Assembly: GCA_963995505.1 (NCBI GenBank)
Contig: OZ023197.1
Span: forward strand, 13,762,475-13,826,474
DNA from: Hypericum androsaemum
Taxonomy: Eukaryota > Streptophyta > Magnoliopsida > Malpighiales > Hypericaceae
Direction of reading: 5' to 3'
Length of the DNA: 64,000 nt
Position numbers and translations under genes: made by a program. Of this stretch, positions 34,401-44,695 are shown one piece after another. The notes beneath the pieces are model-generated. The model had not been told where the DNA came from and made no database searches. It worked only from the letters and a program-made list of their open reading frames with translations. Numbering within the stretch: the first letter of the stretch is position 1; each line of letters begins with the position of its first letter.

Positions 34401-35177
34401 TGCTAGTATTCTGAACCGTTCGTGTACTTTCCAGCTTCTTGAACCTGGAAGATATACATGGTTATTGCAAGTTTTGAATGGTCTTCTCATGTTACTTCCG
34501 CAGGTGAAGTACACTCTCTTCTTTAACTAAGTTCTTCATCTATTGGAATTTCAATAGTTTTTTTTCATGTTGCATTTTCTTATGGGACTTCCTGTTTGAT
34601 TTTGTACAGCAAAGTGTGGCATTCAAGATACTTCGAACTCGTTTGAAAACTGTACCTGCTTATTCTTTGAGTGGAGATCTATTTAAACGTACATCTTCAG
34701 GGAATCCGTACAGTCAGATCCCAAGCATTCTATCAGGATCACAGATCTCAGAGGATGGTGATGTGGACCAGGATTTGGGTAATTCAAGTAGCAATAGTGG
34801 GATAAACTTTGATTTGAGGCTGCAACAGTTCAAACAAGCACAGCAGCTACATCGGATGCATACAAAGACACAAGCCCAAACACGCAATTGTTCAACTTCA
34901 TCCAAGGTTTCTTGAGTTTGCTTTAGCTACTTTTTGTTTGCTGTATGTTGCATCTTCTGTTAGTGTTAATTTATAGATGAACATGAAGACGACTTATGTT
35001 TACCATTGCTAATGCCGATGACAAACTTCGACTGAACGTGTGCTTATGTCTTAGAACTTGACTATGCTTCGCTTTATGTTACAGGACGTACAAGGACCCG
35101 AAGAATCTAGACGACAGCTTCCATCAGACCCGAATAGATCCCCTTCGAGGAGAAGTCCAGGGCAGTTACAGCTCTAA
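28470..35177 (+). CDS. VAC14: VAC14 homologue, HEAT/ARM-repeat scaffold of the PIKfyve/FAB1 complex (20 exons, one frameshift)
   Basis: Twenty exons with GT..AG introns: 28470-28559, 28675-28788, 28955-29020, 29483-29572, 29652-29771, 29881-29909, 29998-30140, 30243-30338, 30517-30603, 30787-30894, 31029-31120, 31250-31331, 31965-32030, 32499-32614, 32738-32858, 33060-33221, 33349-33477, 34435-34503, 34610-34906, 35085-35177. Apart from one base they join to about 722 residues, near the usual plant VAC14 length. The N-terminus [20 protein letters not shown], the block [19 protein letters not shown] and DADVQ-type HEAT repeats are typical. VAC14 holds FAB1/PIKfyve and its phosphatase together at endosomal or vacuolar membranes to control PI(3,5)P2. 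Exon 8 has four C where the conserved frame needs three (about 30,299-30,302); as written the frame shifts and stops in exon 9. All later exons are intact, so this is a sequencing error or a very recent null allele. Confidence 0.93.
28560..28608 (+). repeat. (CT)n microsatellite at the start of VAC14 intron 1
   Basis: CTCTCTCTCTGTCTCTCTCT-type run directly after the exon 1 donor site. Confidence 0.85.
31742..31970 (+). repeat. 115-bp tandem duplication spanning a VAC14 splice acceptor
   Basis: The unit starting TAGTTATTGATGAAATGCTG and ending with the acceptor and first exon bases (GCAG then GTCTTA) is present at 31,742-31,856 and again at 31,857-31,970. The second copy carries the real acceptor for exon 13. 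The first copy carries a decoy acceptor at 31,849-31,850 followed by GTCTTATAG, an immediate in-frame stop. Confidence 0.8.
32232..32426 (+). mobile_element. tRNA-derived SINE in VAC14 intron 13, with target duplication
   Basis: The body at 32,249-32,409 has an A-box-like GGTCCAAGTGGTAAGG and a B-box-like GAGTTCAAGCC spaced as in pol III tRNA-type promoters, followed by a tRNA-unrelated part. It is flanked by TAAAGATCATCATCGTT on the left and TAAAGATCATCATCATT on the right, a 17-base duplication with one mismatch. It lies in sense orientation within the intron. Confidence 0.8.
33729..34125 (+). mobile_element. Copia-type LTR and primer-binding-site remnant folded back on itself, in VAC14 intron 17
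   Basis: From 33,729 the sequence looks like an LTR (starts TGTTATGTTAGGGTTTC, has GGCTATATAATGCCC, ends near TTTATGTCA). It is followed by TTTGGTATCAAGAGCC, a methionine-tRNA-type primer-binding site. About 87 bases around that site (33,926-34,012) are repeated in inverted orientation at 34,041-34,125 with a spacer of about 28 bases, so the RNA would form a long hairpin. A short direct repeat CAATAAGCCCCATTATCAAA lies to the right (34,155-34,240). Confidence 0.65.
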
Positions 35178-35539
35178 ATCATCTTCCTGCCCAGTTATTT
35201 TCGGGCAAAGTCGGACGGTCAATGCATCGTTGAAGTCGAGTAAAGTTGTAAAATTGTATATCCTAGTCTTGTCCAGATTCATGGGATGGCGAAAAGTGGG
35301 TTTATGTTAAGCTTGTGCTTTCCCTGGCCATTCTTTTTTTCGTTTAGTGAACAGAAGATGCCCATGTGGTTCTGTTGTTTTTTAAAATTGAAAAACCATA
35401 TGGGCTAGAGCGAAATTTCTTAGGAATGTAGTTTAATTATGAAATAAGTAGTTAGTAAATTCATGTATACGATCATCAATGTCAAAACTATGTACACGTC
35501 CATCTTTCTCCGACTATTTTTTTTGCGTGATGTTGAATG

Positions 35540-35582
35540 TTTTTATGACAATCCGTTCTAAATAGGATCCGTTCTAAATAGG
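35540..35582. repeat. 17-bp tandem duplication downstream of VAC14
   Basis: GTTCTAAATAGGATCC is present twice in direct tandem between VAC14 and the RPL6 3' end. Confidence 0.8.
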
Positions 35583-35807
35583 ATCCAACGACAGTGCTCA
35601 ATTTTGAATGTCCAATCTAGTTTAGGGGAAGTTGAGATAGGGTTAGTAGGATCTATCCTTGACAGATGCCAAATTAAGACGAAAATGTGATTGTAACAAG
35701 ATATAAATAGTTTCCTCCAAAAGGAGCTCTGAAGAAGTGTGCATCCGCAAACACAAGGCAAGTTTAACAACATCTAGCAACAAGAATGACTCGAGGCAGT
35801 TCCACAT

Positions 35808-37025
35808 CTAAAACACAAGTTCGTGGGGCTTCATCCCGGATTTGAGTGAGAATCGAGCAGCCAAGTAAGCCTTCAAGTCGGGTATTTTCTCGACTGCTGC
35901 TAGAAGTGGTGCATCGATAGCCTTTTGGTCATCTTTCTTCTCTTGCGGGAGAACATTGGATTCCTGCACATAAAATCAAATGAGCTCAGCCCGGTCGAAA
36001 TGAACTAACAGGACAGGTCACCAACCAACTGCAGAAACTTAAAAAATGACCTTTGTTTCAGGCTCGAAGAACTCTCCCTCTCCCTTCTTTTTCTTCTTCT
36101 CGGCCTTCTTGGAAAAATACTTGTCGTCGAACTTATCGGCACTGACCCCAGTGATGTCAACCTTGGTAGAGGTGGCAATGACATAAGACTGGTTGACCCT
36201 CCTCAAAGGAACGCCATTGACCTTGAATGGCCCTGTCAGGGAGATGCAAACACGGTCACCGTTGAGCCCAAAAAAGCAGAAAATCTTCCTTGAGGTAATA
36301 AGTAACAATAACTCACCAGTGACGAGAAGCAACCCGGAAGCAAGCTGCTTGAGGAAAACAACTCTCTTCCCCTTGAACCGTCCAGCGAGGATAATCAAAA
36401 CGGTACCAGGGGTAATGCTACTCCTGTAACCAAAACTCGAGGTCAAAACTGATATACAAACCAGTGACGGTGCACCAGCAATCAAACACCAACAATGAAC
36501 TAACCACCTATTAGGCAATGGCAACCAAAACCCACATCAAAACACAATCGATGAAACATTCGGTATCCCGCAAAAAACCACCAAAAATGAAGAACATAAC
36601 TTCCACACATTGCTCTCAATTCCTAAATATTCCTCAAATTACACTCGACTCGAGCAACCAAAAAGGCGAAAACTTTAAACTTCTAAAGACAAACCCATTT
36701 CTCCTCTAGTCCTAAAACCCATACCCACAAGCCAAAACCTTAACAAAATCAATAGAACAGAAGGGACCCACCTGAGCTTGGCGGGCTTGGGCGTCTTCTT
36801 GTTCGGGATAGGTCTTTTAACGTCGTCGGCGGGGTAGAACTTGGGCGGCTTCTCGGCGGGAGCCTCGGGCTTAGGCTTGGGATCGTGGCGAGGCAAAACG
36901 CCGCCGTTCTTGGCCTTGATGGCCCACAGACCCCTCTTGTGATACATCTTCGACCGCGAGTACTTGCCCACTCCTCGGATCAGGTCCGGGTTCCTACTCA
37001 CGACCTTGGTCTTCCTTGGGGCCAT
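35808..37025 (-). CDS. RPL6: 60S ribosomal protein L6 (eL6), copy 1
   Basis: Four exons on the minus strand: 37025-36772, 36423-36317, 36232-36051 and 35963-35808, giving 232 residues, the normal plant length. Recognisable blocks are [13 protein letters not shown] [84 protein letters not shown] and the C-terminal [13 protein letters not shown]. eL6 is a protein of the cytosolic large ribosomal subunit. From codon 2 to the start of intron 3 the gene, introns included, is base-for-base identical with copy 2 at 43.3 kb; exon 4 differs slightly ([12 protein letters not shown] here, [12 protein letters not shown] there). Both copies look intact and expressed-type. Confidence 0.96.
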
Positions 37026-37160
37026 TTTCCTCCTCTCCCTCTCTCTTGAGAGATTAGGGTTTTTAGGGGTTTCAACGAAGAAGAAGAAGATGGCCTATCC
37101 CTGATTTTATATACTGGTCAAAATTTGATCTCGGGGCCTCGTCCGGCCCATCTTAGCTTG
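37026..37160 (-). promoter_or_regulatory. RPL6 copy 1 promoter and leader
   Basis: On the minus strand there is a site II motif TGGGCC at about 37,144-37,149, a TATA-like TATATAAAATC near 37,100-37,112, and a telo-box AAACCCTAA at 37,054-37,062. A pyrimidine/purine-rich leader runs up to the ATG. These motifs are known from plant ribosomal-protein gene promoters. Confidence 0.6.
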
Positions 37161-38185
37161 CGACAATTTGTTGGGTTTTGGTCTAGAGGATTTGTGGTCT
37201 AGATTTAATTAATTTTTTTATTCGGGTCAAATTTTGATTTGTCCGCTTAATAATTATCTAAATATTTATTGATATAAAAAATATTTAATATGAGAAATTT
37301 AACTATTTTGGAAACTCGCATATGTTTTTTTTGAAATTTAAATTGTATTTACAATTTCATATTTTAGACGGTCATGGAATTTGAAAACTCGCATATGTTT
37401 AATCGTGATATAGTACGCAAAAAAAATAGAGATGATTTATCATAATAAATAATTTGGTTCAAATTAAATTTAAATAAATTGATCAGGCATAAAACGAATG
37501 TATATGGCGAGGTTTAATTCAAATTAAATTTAAAATATTTGACAATAATAAACAAAATCATTAGATTCGTTTAATCTATCCCCTCCAGAGATCATTTAAT
37601 GATATGCTCTATCGAAATTGGATGATTCTAAAAAAATAGAAATTGGATGATATCAGGTACCTAAATCACAACTTTACATTATGTCAAAAATGGCAACTTT
37701 ATGAGGTCGCCTGAAAAATTGAAATAACAAGTCAACTACTTAATCTATTGAGCAAGAGAATGGATTTTTGTTATTGTAAATGTGGACAAGAGCCACAAAA
37801 TTTTTAATCGTCTTTAAAACGTAAAATTGTCATAACAAGTTTAAACGTGGACCAAAAGCCACGAAATTTTTCCGGAATGAAACCAAAATATAATCACATC
37901 TCTCTACCATCATAGAGAGTTCTGAAATCTGCGAAACTCTCCATCAAACACTTGTTGCTGCCGCTCCAATTTGGAGATCTCGTCCGACAATTCAGTTTTC
38001 TTCCTCTGAGCTTCCTTGTAGAATTCATGTGCCCTCAACACTTCTTTCAAGATGGGCTCTATAAACTCGCACTTGAAGCCATTCAGCTCCAACATGCTCA
38101 ACTGATTCTTGATGATTGAAGTGTCTTCTAACTTGATGTCGATTGCTTTGATCTTACGAATCGCATTCACCATCATCTTTATGCC

Positions 38186-38914
38186 TAGGGATGGCAGAAA
38201 TACCCATACCCTAAGGGTCGGATCCTACTCTTACCCTACGGGTCTAGGGTATGTTGACTTTGACTGGGTCTAGGGTAGGGTATGGGTATGGGTATGGGTC
38301 CATGTTTAGAGGTAGGGTCTAGGGTAGGGTATGAATCCATAGCTAGACCCTGTGGGTCGGACCCTACCCTTACATTTTTACCTTATTTTAGACTCTACCC
38401 TAATTAGACTCTAGTTAGACCCTTGTTAGATCATATTGATAATATATATAATATACTTTACGGTTAACGTTAACATATTTATTATGTTATTCCGCAACTA
38501 GCTTAGAAGATGACGTGAATGATGGATCACTAGAAGCTGACATGCTATATTTTTCTTTTGTTGAATTGTTTATGTATTTCAAACTCTAAAAAAAAACTTT
38601 GGACTATTGAAATTAAATTGTAAAATTTGATGTTTCATCAATTTTCTATTGAATGTTGATGTGTAACGTAGTAGATGTCTTGAATTTATTTAAATTTTAT
38701 TTAAAAATTAAGTTTTGATTAAAAATTAGCAAAATGCAGAACGTTAAAGGGTCGGACCCTGCAGACCCTGTAGACCCTGGGTCTCCAGGAGGGTAGGGTA
38801 TGAATCTAACAATAAAAAATTTGTAGGGTCGAGGGTAGGGTATGGGTCCATCAAAAAAAACTAGGGTATGGGTAGGGTCCTATCAATACCCTACCCTACC
38901 CATTGCCATCCCTA
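38186..38914. mobile_element. hAT-like MITE, copy 2, with perfect 8-bp target duplication
   Basis: The ends are TAGGGATGGCA and TTGCCATCCCTA in inverted orientation. TTTATGCC flanks both sides (38,178-38,185 and 38,915-38,922), the 8-base duplication expected for hAT elements. The interior is built of GGGTAGGGTATGGGT-like blocks near both ends and an AT-rich core, non-coding. Same family as 5,902-6,612 and 59,514-60,090. Confidence 0.88.
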
Positions 38915-38970
38915 TTTATGCCCATAGCTGCAAAGAAATTTGGTACCTTGCTGCCAGCATGGGGCAGGCA

Positions 38971-39140
38971 CCCCCCCCCCCCCCCCCCCCCACACACACA
39001 CACGTCTCTCTCAAGCTCAGGTGGTGGTAGCCCACCTGATGGAACGAGGGCCGGGGCTCTCTCAAGCTCAGGTAGTGGCAACCACCTGATGGAACGAGGG
39101 TTGAGGCTCTCTCAAGCTCAAATGGTGGCAGCCCACCTGG
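38971..39140. repeat. Poly-C/(CA)n run and 57-bp minisatellite
   Basis: About 21 C in a row are followed by a CA repeat to 39,003. After that, three degenerate direct copies of a unit containing CTCTCTCAAGCTCAGGTGG and CCACCTGATGGAACGAGGG follow. Confidence 0.85.
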
Positions 39141-40155
39141 CGATGGATACAGACCTCAAAATCAATTACATGTTCCTTGACTGGATCCTTAATTAGATCA
39201 TTGACTAGATCCAGACATAAGAAATCCCCAATCTCCATCTTTGCCTCCTTGGTGAAATGTTTAGTTCCTCTACTTAGCTGACTTCCATTACGCCCGACTT
39301 CGTAACTATTTTGTTTATGTTTCAAAGACAAGTTCTCTAGTGCAACTTCATGACTGCCCAAAATGCTTCCTCCAAAATTTTACACCAAGCTCAATTTGAT
39401 TTTTTGACCAGAAATTGGGTGGAATTTCTGCCCAAGCAGCATTCTTACGACCAATTTGGTGACATTCTGGCGGCACAATTTTGCTCACCCTCCTCTTCTT
39501 TCTCTGACTAGACATCGAGGGATCAACAACGGGATTTGCAACAACAATCATTAAGATTATTTGTTATTTTGTTATCAATTTTATCAAATATGGCATTGGA
39601 GGTTTGGTAACTAAACCCAATCATTAATTTTGGCTACATGAATTAAATTCTTAACTAGATGATATTCAAATCATATTCATATAATTTAAAATGCATTATT
39701 TCGAAGAAAAAATCATTTATGTATGAGACATAAAATATGGCACATGCTTACACAACACTTTCTTTTTATTATTTTTAAGCGATATTATGTAGGTGATCCT
39801 ATTAGTTATATTTATTTTTAATAATGTACAATGTTATTTTTAACTAATGTAATTATAAATGAAAAAGTTCCTTAAATATACAAGATACTATCTCATGAAC
39901 ACTTACCAAATAAATATACTATCTTATGAAATATTACAACGACAAGCTAAATGACAAGACTTTTCCTTTTGAGTAAAAAAAATATGTGATGACTTTTAAA
40001 TATTTTGAAAATTTATAAAACATTTGGTCATGTGGCGGCCAGTTCGCATTCTTTATTTTTTCTTTTTTTAACTGTATATTTAGAGAAAATTATTATTTTT
40101 TAAAATTTTAGTTATTGTTTACCAATAAGATAAAAAATGTCTCCTAATGATAGAA

Positions 40156-42068
40156 TCGAGGAGCATCACTCTGATCTACTTAAGGTACTCTCCTCAAATA
40201 CCTTAAAAGTAGTTGAATGTTGTAGCCATACAAATAATACATTTTCAGTGTATCAATATAAATCTATTATTATTTTAGTTAGTAATTAGTCAAATTTGTA
40301 AACTTAAAAGTAGAAAATCTGAGCTATCTAGCAATATTTAAGGATTTACAATATAATGTCATCATTCCATGATTAAATAATTTTAATGGCTATCTATCTA
40401 GCATTTGGTTTTTGTCAATGATTTCAGGATTCTGAACAATTTAGACTTCACAGTTCTAGAGGTTATGGAACTCATGGGAACTTCAAAGTCTTTTTTGATG
40501 GTTCTCGGACACAAACTCTTCATCTTCACGTGCTTATGTCGCTCTAAAAAAATAAAAAAAAATTGACACTAAATAAGTTACAAACGAAGCAAAAGTTCAA
40601 AAAACTTGACACAAGAATTGTGTCTATCCAAAGCACGATAACCTTGTGAGACTAGATGGTCTCATATGTGACATGTCAGTTTCCTCTTTTTTTGTTTGCT
40701 TTCGATAATATTCATAAGTGATGACGATAATTTGCATTTTTTGTACTATATAATATGACAACAATCATTGATGAATCATTTTTCAAAAAGAAAAAAACAA
40801 TGTTACATATGCAAAAGAATATTATTTTAAATGTTAACTTAATATAGTACCACAATACTCGAATTTGATATACCAGAAAATAACGGCAAAGAAATGAATA
40901 ATTAACTTAACAAAAAGCTCTAATTTATACCACAAACTATTAATTTGCAAACTTAATCAAATTAATATTTTAGAATCATAACTTTTTTTAGAGTTGGGAA
41001 TAGTGCACGAAGTTGTATCCAAGTAGAGGTCAGCAGATCATAGGACCAAATTCTTATATGAGTCACATTAGATGCGAAGCCACTCAAAAGCAGTCAATTC
41101 CCTTACCGATAAGATCTTTTGAGACTCAGAAACCTAATTGGAAAAATAGAGGAAGCCAACAAATCAATTGTGTCAACCTTCATCCACGATGATGTTTGCA
41201 TCTCGTCCAAGACCCAAATGTCTAGCTCGCGTGCATCAGAGAGTTGAAACAAGCGAAGCTCCTCGTTGCGCTCGCCTAGCACTTGATCGCGGGGTTTATC
41301 CCTCGTACCAGCAGGCAGACTCACCCACAAAATTGGATCATCATCTCAAAGGTTAATATTATATAAGATAGCTTGAATTTATAAACTTAATAGCATAAAT
41401 TCCAAGCTATCTGGAAATATTTATGGTAAGACACTATAAATTCATGATTCAAAAACTCTAATTATTCTTCATCTTATATTTTGTTTTTATTGTCATGGTA
41501 GATCTTATTTTACATTTTATTTTACATCTATGAATTTATCACAGTCGATGTTATATTAATTTAAAATGGATAAAAATATTGAATAGTTGAATTTTTATTT
41601 GAATTTTCTAGGCGACTTCCTAAAGCCGGGGCTTGCCATTATTAACATAATACAAAGTTGTAATTTTTTTATAGGTAGGTTGTATTCATAAAAAGTATCA
41701 CCAAATGAGCAAGTTATTACACTTCGCATCGCAAGACTTAAGGAAAAAAATTCATTTTTATGCACCTTGATTGATTTTTTTACCATATATTATTTTGACT
41801 TCATTTTTATATTTTTGTGATAATTTTTTCATTTCTGGTCATGGCTATTTTACCAACTGTTTTGTGTGTTTACATGTAAATATAACTATTTTTTATAATT
41901 TATTGACCCCTAAAACTCAATATAAAGAAAACATTTTTCCATTCAATCTATAACTTAAGTTTACCTTGAATTTCAAAAAGTTCTAGAACACAAAGATATT
42001 GGAATCCTCGTATATTTGAGATCAATAACAATTTCTCTCTTGAGTACCTACGAATTTAGATTCTCAAA
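40156..42068. other. Spacer between the arms of the inverted duplication, no gene seen
   Basis: AT-rich DNA. A block AGCTATCTxGxAATATTTA followed by TTCATGATT-like sequence occurs at about 40,322 and 41,403 in the same orientation, so part of the spacer is an old direct duplication. Short open frames at 41,103-41,356 overlap on both strands and show no domain. Confidence 0.5.
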
Positions 42069-42072
42069 GTTT

Positions 42073-42095
42073 TATATATATATATATATATATAT
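42073..42095. repeat. (TA)n microsatellite at the inner border of the right arm
   Basis: A TATATATATATATATATATA run immediately left of the point where similarity to the left arm begins. Confidence 0.85.
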
Positions 42096-43164
42096 TCTAT
42101 CATTAGCGGACATTTTTTTAAATCTTATTAGTAAATAATAACTAAAATTTTACAAACTAACAATTTTCTCTAAATAGATAGTTAAAAAAAGATAAAATAG
42201 GGAATGCGAATTAGCCGCCACATGACCAAATTTTTTACAAATTTTCAAAATATTTAAAAGTCGTCACATATTTTTTTTACTCAAAAGGAAAAAGTCATGT
42301 CATTTAGCTGTCGTTGTAATATTCTATAAGATAGTATATTTATTTGGTAAGTGTTCACGAGATAGTATCTTGTATATTTAAGGAACTTTTTATTATAATA
42401 GTTACATTAGTTAAAAATAACATTGTATGTTATTAAATATAAATATAACTAATAGGATCACTTAAGACATAATATTGCTTAAAAATAATAAAAAGAAAGT
42501 GTTGTGTAAGCATGTGCCATACTTTAAGTCTCGTACATAAATGTTTTTTCCTTCAAAATAATGCATTTTAAATTATATGAATAGGATTTGAGTATCATTT
42601 AGTTAAGGTTTTACTTCATGTAGACAAAATTAATGATTGGGTATATTTGCCAAACCTCCAACGCCATATTTGATAAAATTGATAACAAAACAACAAATAA
42701 TCTTATCAAATCCATTCTTGTTCAATGGTGACAATAAAAAATATTGAGTAGTGGACTTGTTATTTCAATTTTTTAGGCGACCTCGAGACTTGCCATTTTT
42801 GACATAATGCAAAGTTGTGATTTAGGTATTAGATATCATCCAACTCTTATAGAGCATATCATTAAATGATCTCGAGGGGAACCAAACTTCGCCATATAGA
42901 TTCTTTTTATGCCTGATCAATTTGTTTAAATTTAATTTGAATCAAATTATTTATTATGATAAATCATCTCTACTCTTTTTTTGCATACTATATCGCGATT
43001 AAACATATGCGAGTTTCCAAAATAGTTAAATTTCTCATATGAAATATTATTTAATATATTTTATATCAATTAATATTTAGATTTAGTTCAAAAAAAATTG
43101 ACGCGAATAATTTTTTTAAATTAAATCTAGACAACAAATATTCTAAACCAAAACCCAACAGATT

Positions 43165-43306
43165 GACGTAGCTAAGGTGGGCCGGCCGAGGCCCGAAGAT
43201 CAAATTTTGACCAATATATATAAAATCAGGGAAATGCCATTTTCTGTTTTGTTAAAATCCTAAAACCCCTCTCTCTCGAGACGGAGGGAGGGAGAGGAGG
43301 AGGAGA
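43165..43306 (+). promoter_or_regulatory. RPL6 copy 2 promoter and leader
   Basis: Site II TGGGCC (about 43,178-43,183), TATA-like ATATATATAAAATC (about 43,212-43,225) and a purine-rich leader lie before the ATG. The exact telo-box of copy 1 is not intact here (AATCCTAAAACCCC). Position of site II and TATA relative to the ATG is similar in both copies. Confidence 0.6.
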
Positions 43307-44524
43307 ATGGCTCCAAGGAAGACCAAGGTCGTGAGTAGGAACCCGGACCTGATCCGAGGAGTGGGCAAGTACTCGCGGTCGAAGATGTATCACAAGAGGG
43401 GTCTGTGGGCCATCAAGGCCAAGAACGGCGGCGTTTTGCCTCGCCACGATCCCAAGCCTAAGCCCGAGGCTCCCGCCGAGAAGCCGCCCAAGTTCTACCC
43501 CGCCGACGACGTTAAAAGACCTATCCCGAACAAGAAGACGCCCAAGCCCGCCAAGCTCAGGTGGGTCCCTTCTGTTCTATTGATTTTGTTAAGGTTTTGG
43601 CTTGTGGGTATGGGTTTTAGGACTAGAGGAGAAATGGGTTTGTCTTTAGAAGTTTAAAGTTTTCGCCTTTTTGGTTGCTCGAGTCGAGTGTAATTTGAGG
43701 AATATTTAGGAATTGAGAGCAATGTGTGGAAGTTATGTTCTTCATTTTTGGTGGTTTTTTGCGGGATACCGAATGTTTCATCGATTGTGTTTTGATGTGG
43801 GTTTTGGTTGCCATTGCCTAATAGGTGGTTAGTTCATTGTTGGTGTTTGATTGCTGGTGCACCGTCACTGGTTTGTATATCAGTTTTGACCTCGAGTTTT
43901 GGTTACAGGAGTAGCATTACCCCTGGTACCGTTTTGATTATCCTCGCTGGACGGTTCAAGGGGAAGAGAGTTGTTTTCCTCAAGCAGCTTGCTTCCGGGT
44001 TGCTTCTCGTCACTGGTGAGTTATTGTTACTTATTACCTCAAGGAAGATTTTCTGCTTTTTTGGGCTCAACGGTGACCGTGTTTGCATCTCCCTGACAGG
44101 GCCATTCAAGGTCAATGGCGTTCCTTTGAGGAGGGTCAACCAGTCTTATGTCATTGCCACCTCTACCAAGGTTGACATCACTGGGGTCAGTGCCGATAAG
44201 TTCGACGACAAGTATTTTTCCAAGAAGGCCGAGAAGAAGAAAAAGAAGGGAGAGGGAGAGTTCTTCGAGCCTGAAACAAAGGTCATTATCAGGATTTGCA
44301 GTTGTTCGGTGACCTTTCTTGTTAGTTCGTTTCGGCCTTTCTGAGGTAATATTCTGTTTTATGTGCAGGAATCCAATGTTCTCCCGCAAGAGAAGAAAGA
44401 TGACCAGAAGGCTATCGATGCACCACTTCTTGCAGCGGTCGAGAAAGTACCCGACTTGAAGGCATACTTGGGTGGTCGTTTCTCTCTCAAATCAGGAATG
44501 AAGCCGCACGAACTTGTGTTTTAG
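43307..44524 (+). CDS. RPL6: 60S ribosomal protein L6 (eL6), copy 2
   Basis: Four exons, 43307-43560, 43909-44015, 44100-44281 and 44369-44524, giving 232 residues. It has the same domain blocks as copy 1: N-terminal [20 protein letters not shown], central [20 protein letters not shown] and the C-terminal GMKPHELVF. All splice sites are GT..AG. It is a structural protein of the cytosolic 60S subunit. Only exon 4 distinguishes the two proteins, with [10 protein letters not shown] here. Intron 3 and the 3' UTR differ at many sites from copy 1, whereas introns 1 and 2 are identical. The gene lies head to head with copy 1, with 6.3 kb between the ATGs, and about 0.9 kb upstream of the SET-domain gene. 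Confidence 0.96.
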
Positions 44525-44695
44525 ATGTGGAACTGCGTCGAGTGTTTCTTGTTGTTAGATGATGTTAAACTTGCGTTATGTTTGCGGATACACACTTCTT
44601 CAGAGCTCCTTTTGGAGGAAGCTATTTATATCTTCCTCTTGCAATTCAATGATTTTGCCGAGGTCTTCACATTTTTGTGTTAATTTGGCATCTCC

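Larger units (their letters stand above)
37910..39548 (-). pseudogene. Unrecognised coiled-coil gene, interrupted by a hAT-like MITE
   Basis: Inside the 1.8-kb left-arm insertion the minus strand has three open pieces. An N-terminal piece (39,548-39,348) contains SSQRKKRRVSKIVPPECHQI, a middle piece (39,361-39,068) contains MEIGDFLCLDLVNDLIKDPV, and a C-terminal piece (38,176-37,910) contains LNGFKCEFIEPILKEVL followed by a Lys/Glu-rich coiled coil and a stop. The MITE at 38,186-38,914 lies right before the C-terminal piece; removing it and one target copy joins the upstream frame VPNFFAAMGIK to MMVNAIRKIKAID. A minisatellite (39,003-39,140) further disrupts it. I do not recognise the family. 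It may be a retro- or transposon-carried gene fragment. Confidence 0.45.
35663..40155 (-). repeat. Left arm of an inverted segmental duplication
   Basis: Read on the minus strand this arm matches 42,097-44,695 on the plus strand: RPL6 3' UTR, RPL6 gene, promoter, and a distal non-coding stretch to the TCATTAGGAG/TCATTAGCGG end. The arm is 4.5 kb because it also contains a 1.8-kb insertion (about 37,765-39,550) missing from the other arm. Similarity outside the RPL6 core is clear but interrupted by many substitutions and indels. Confidence 0.88.
42097..44695 (+). repeat. Right arm of the inverted segmental duplication
   Basis: The 2.6-kb arm matches the minus strand of 35,663-40,155. It lacks the 1.8-kb insertion: GAACAAGAATGGATTTGATAA at about 42,700-42,725 corresponds to the empty or deleted site. 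The 975-bp core 43,313-44,287 is identical to 36,045-37,019 on the other strand. Confidence 0.88.

Noticed and set aside
36039..36524. 161-residue uninterrupted frame over RPL6 copy 1 (and its 178-residue twin at 43,808)
   Set aside because: These frames read through introns 1 and 2; canonical splice sites and the known eL6 protein order show the real exons.
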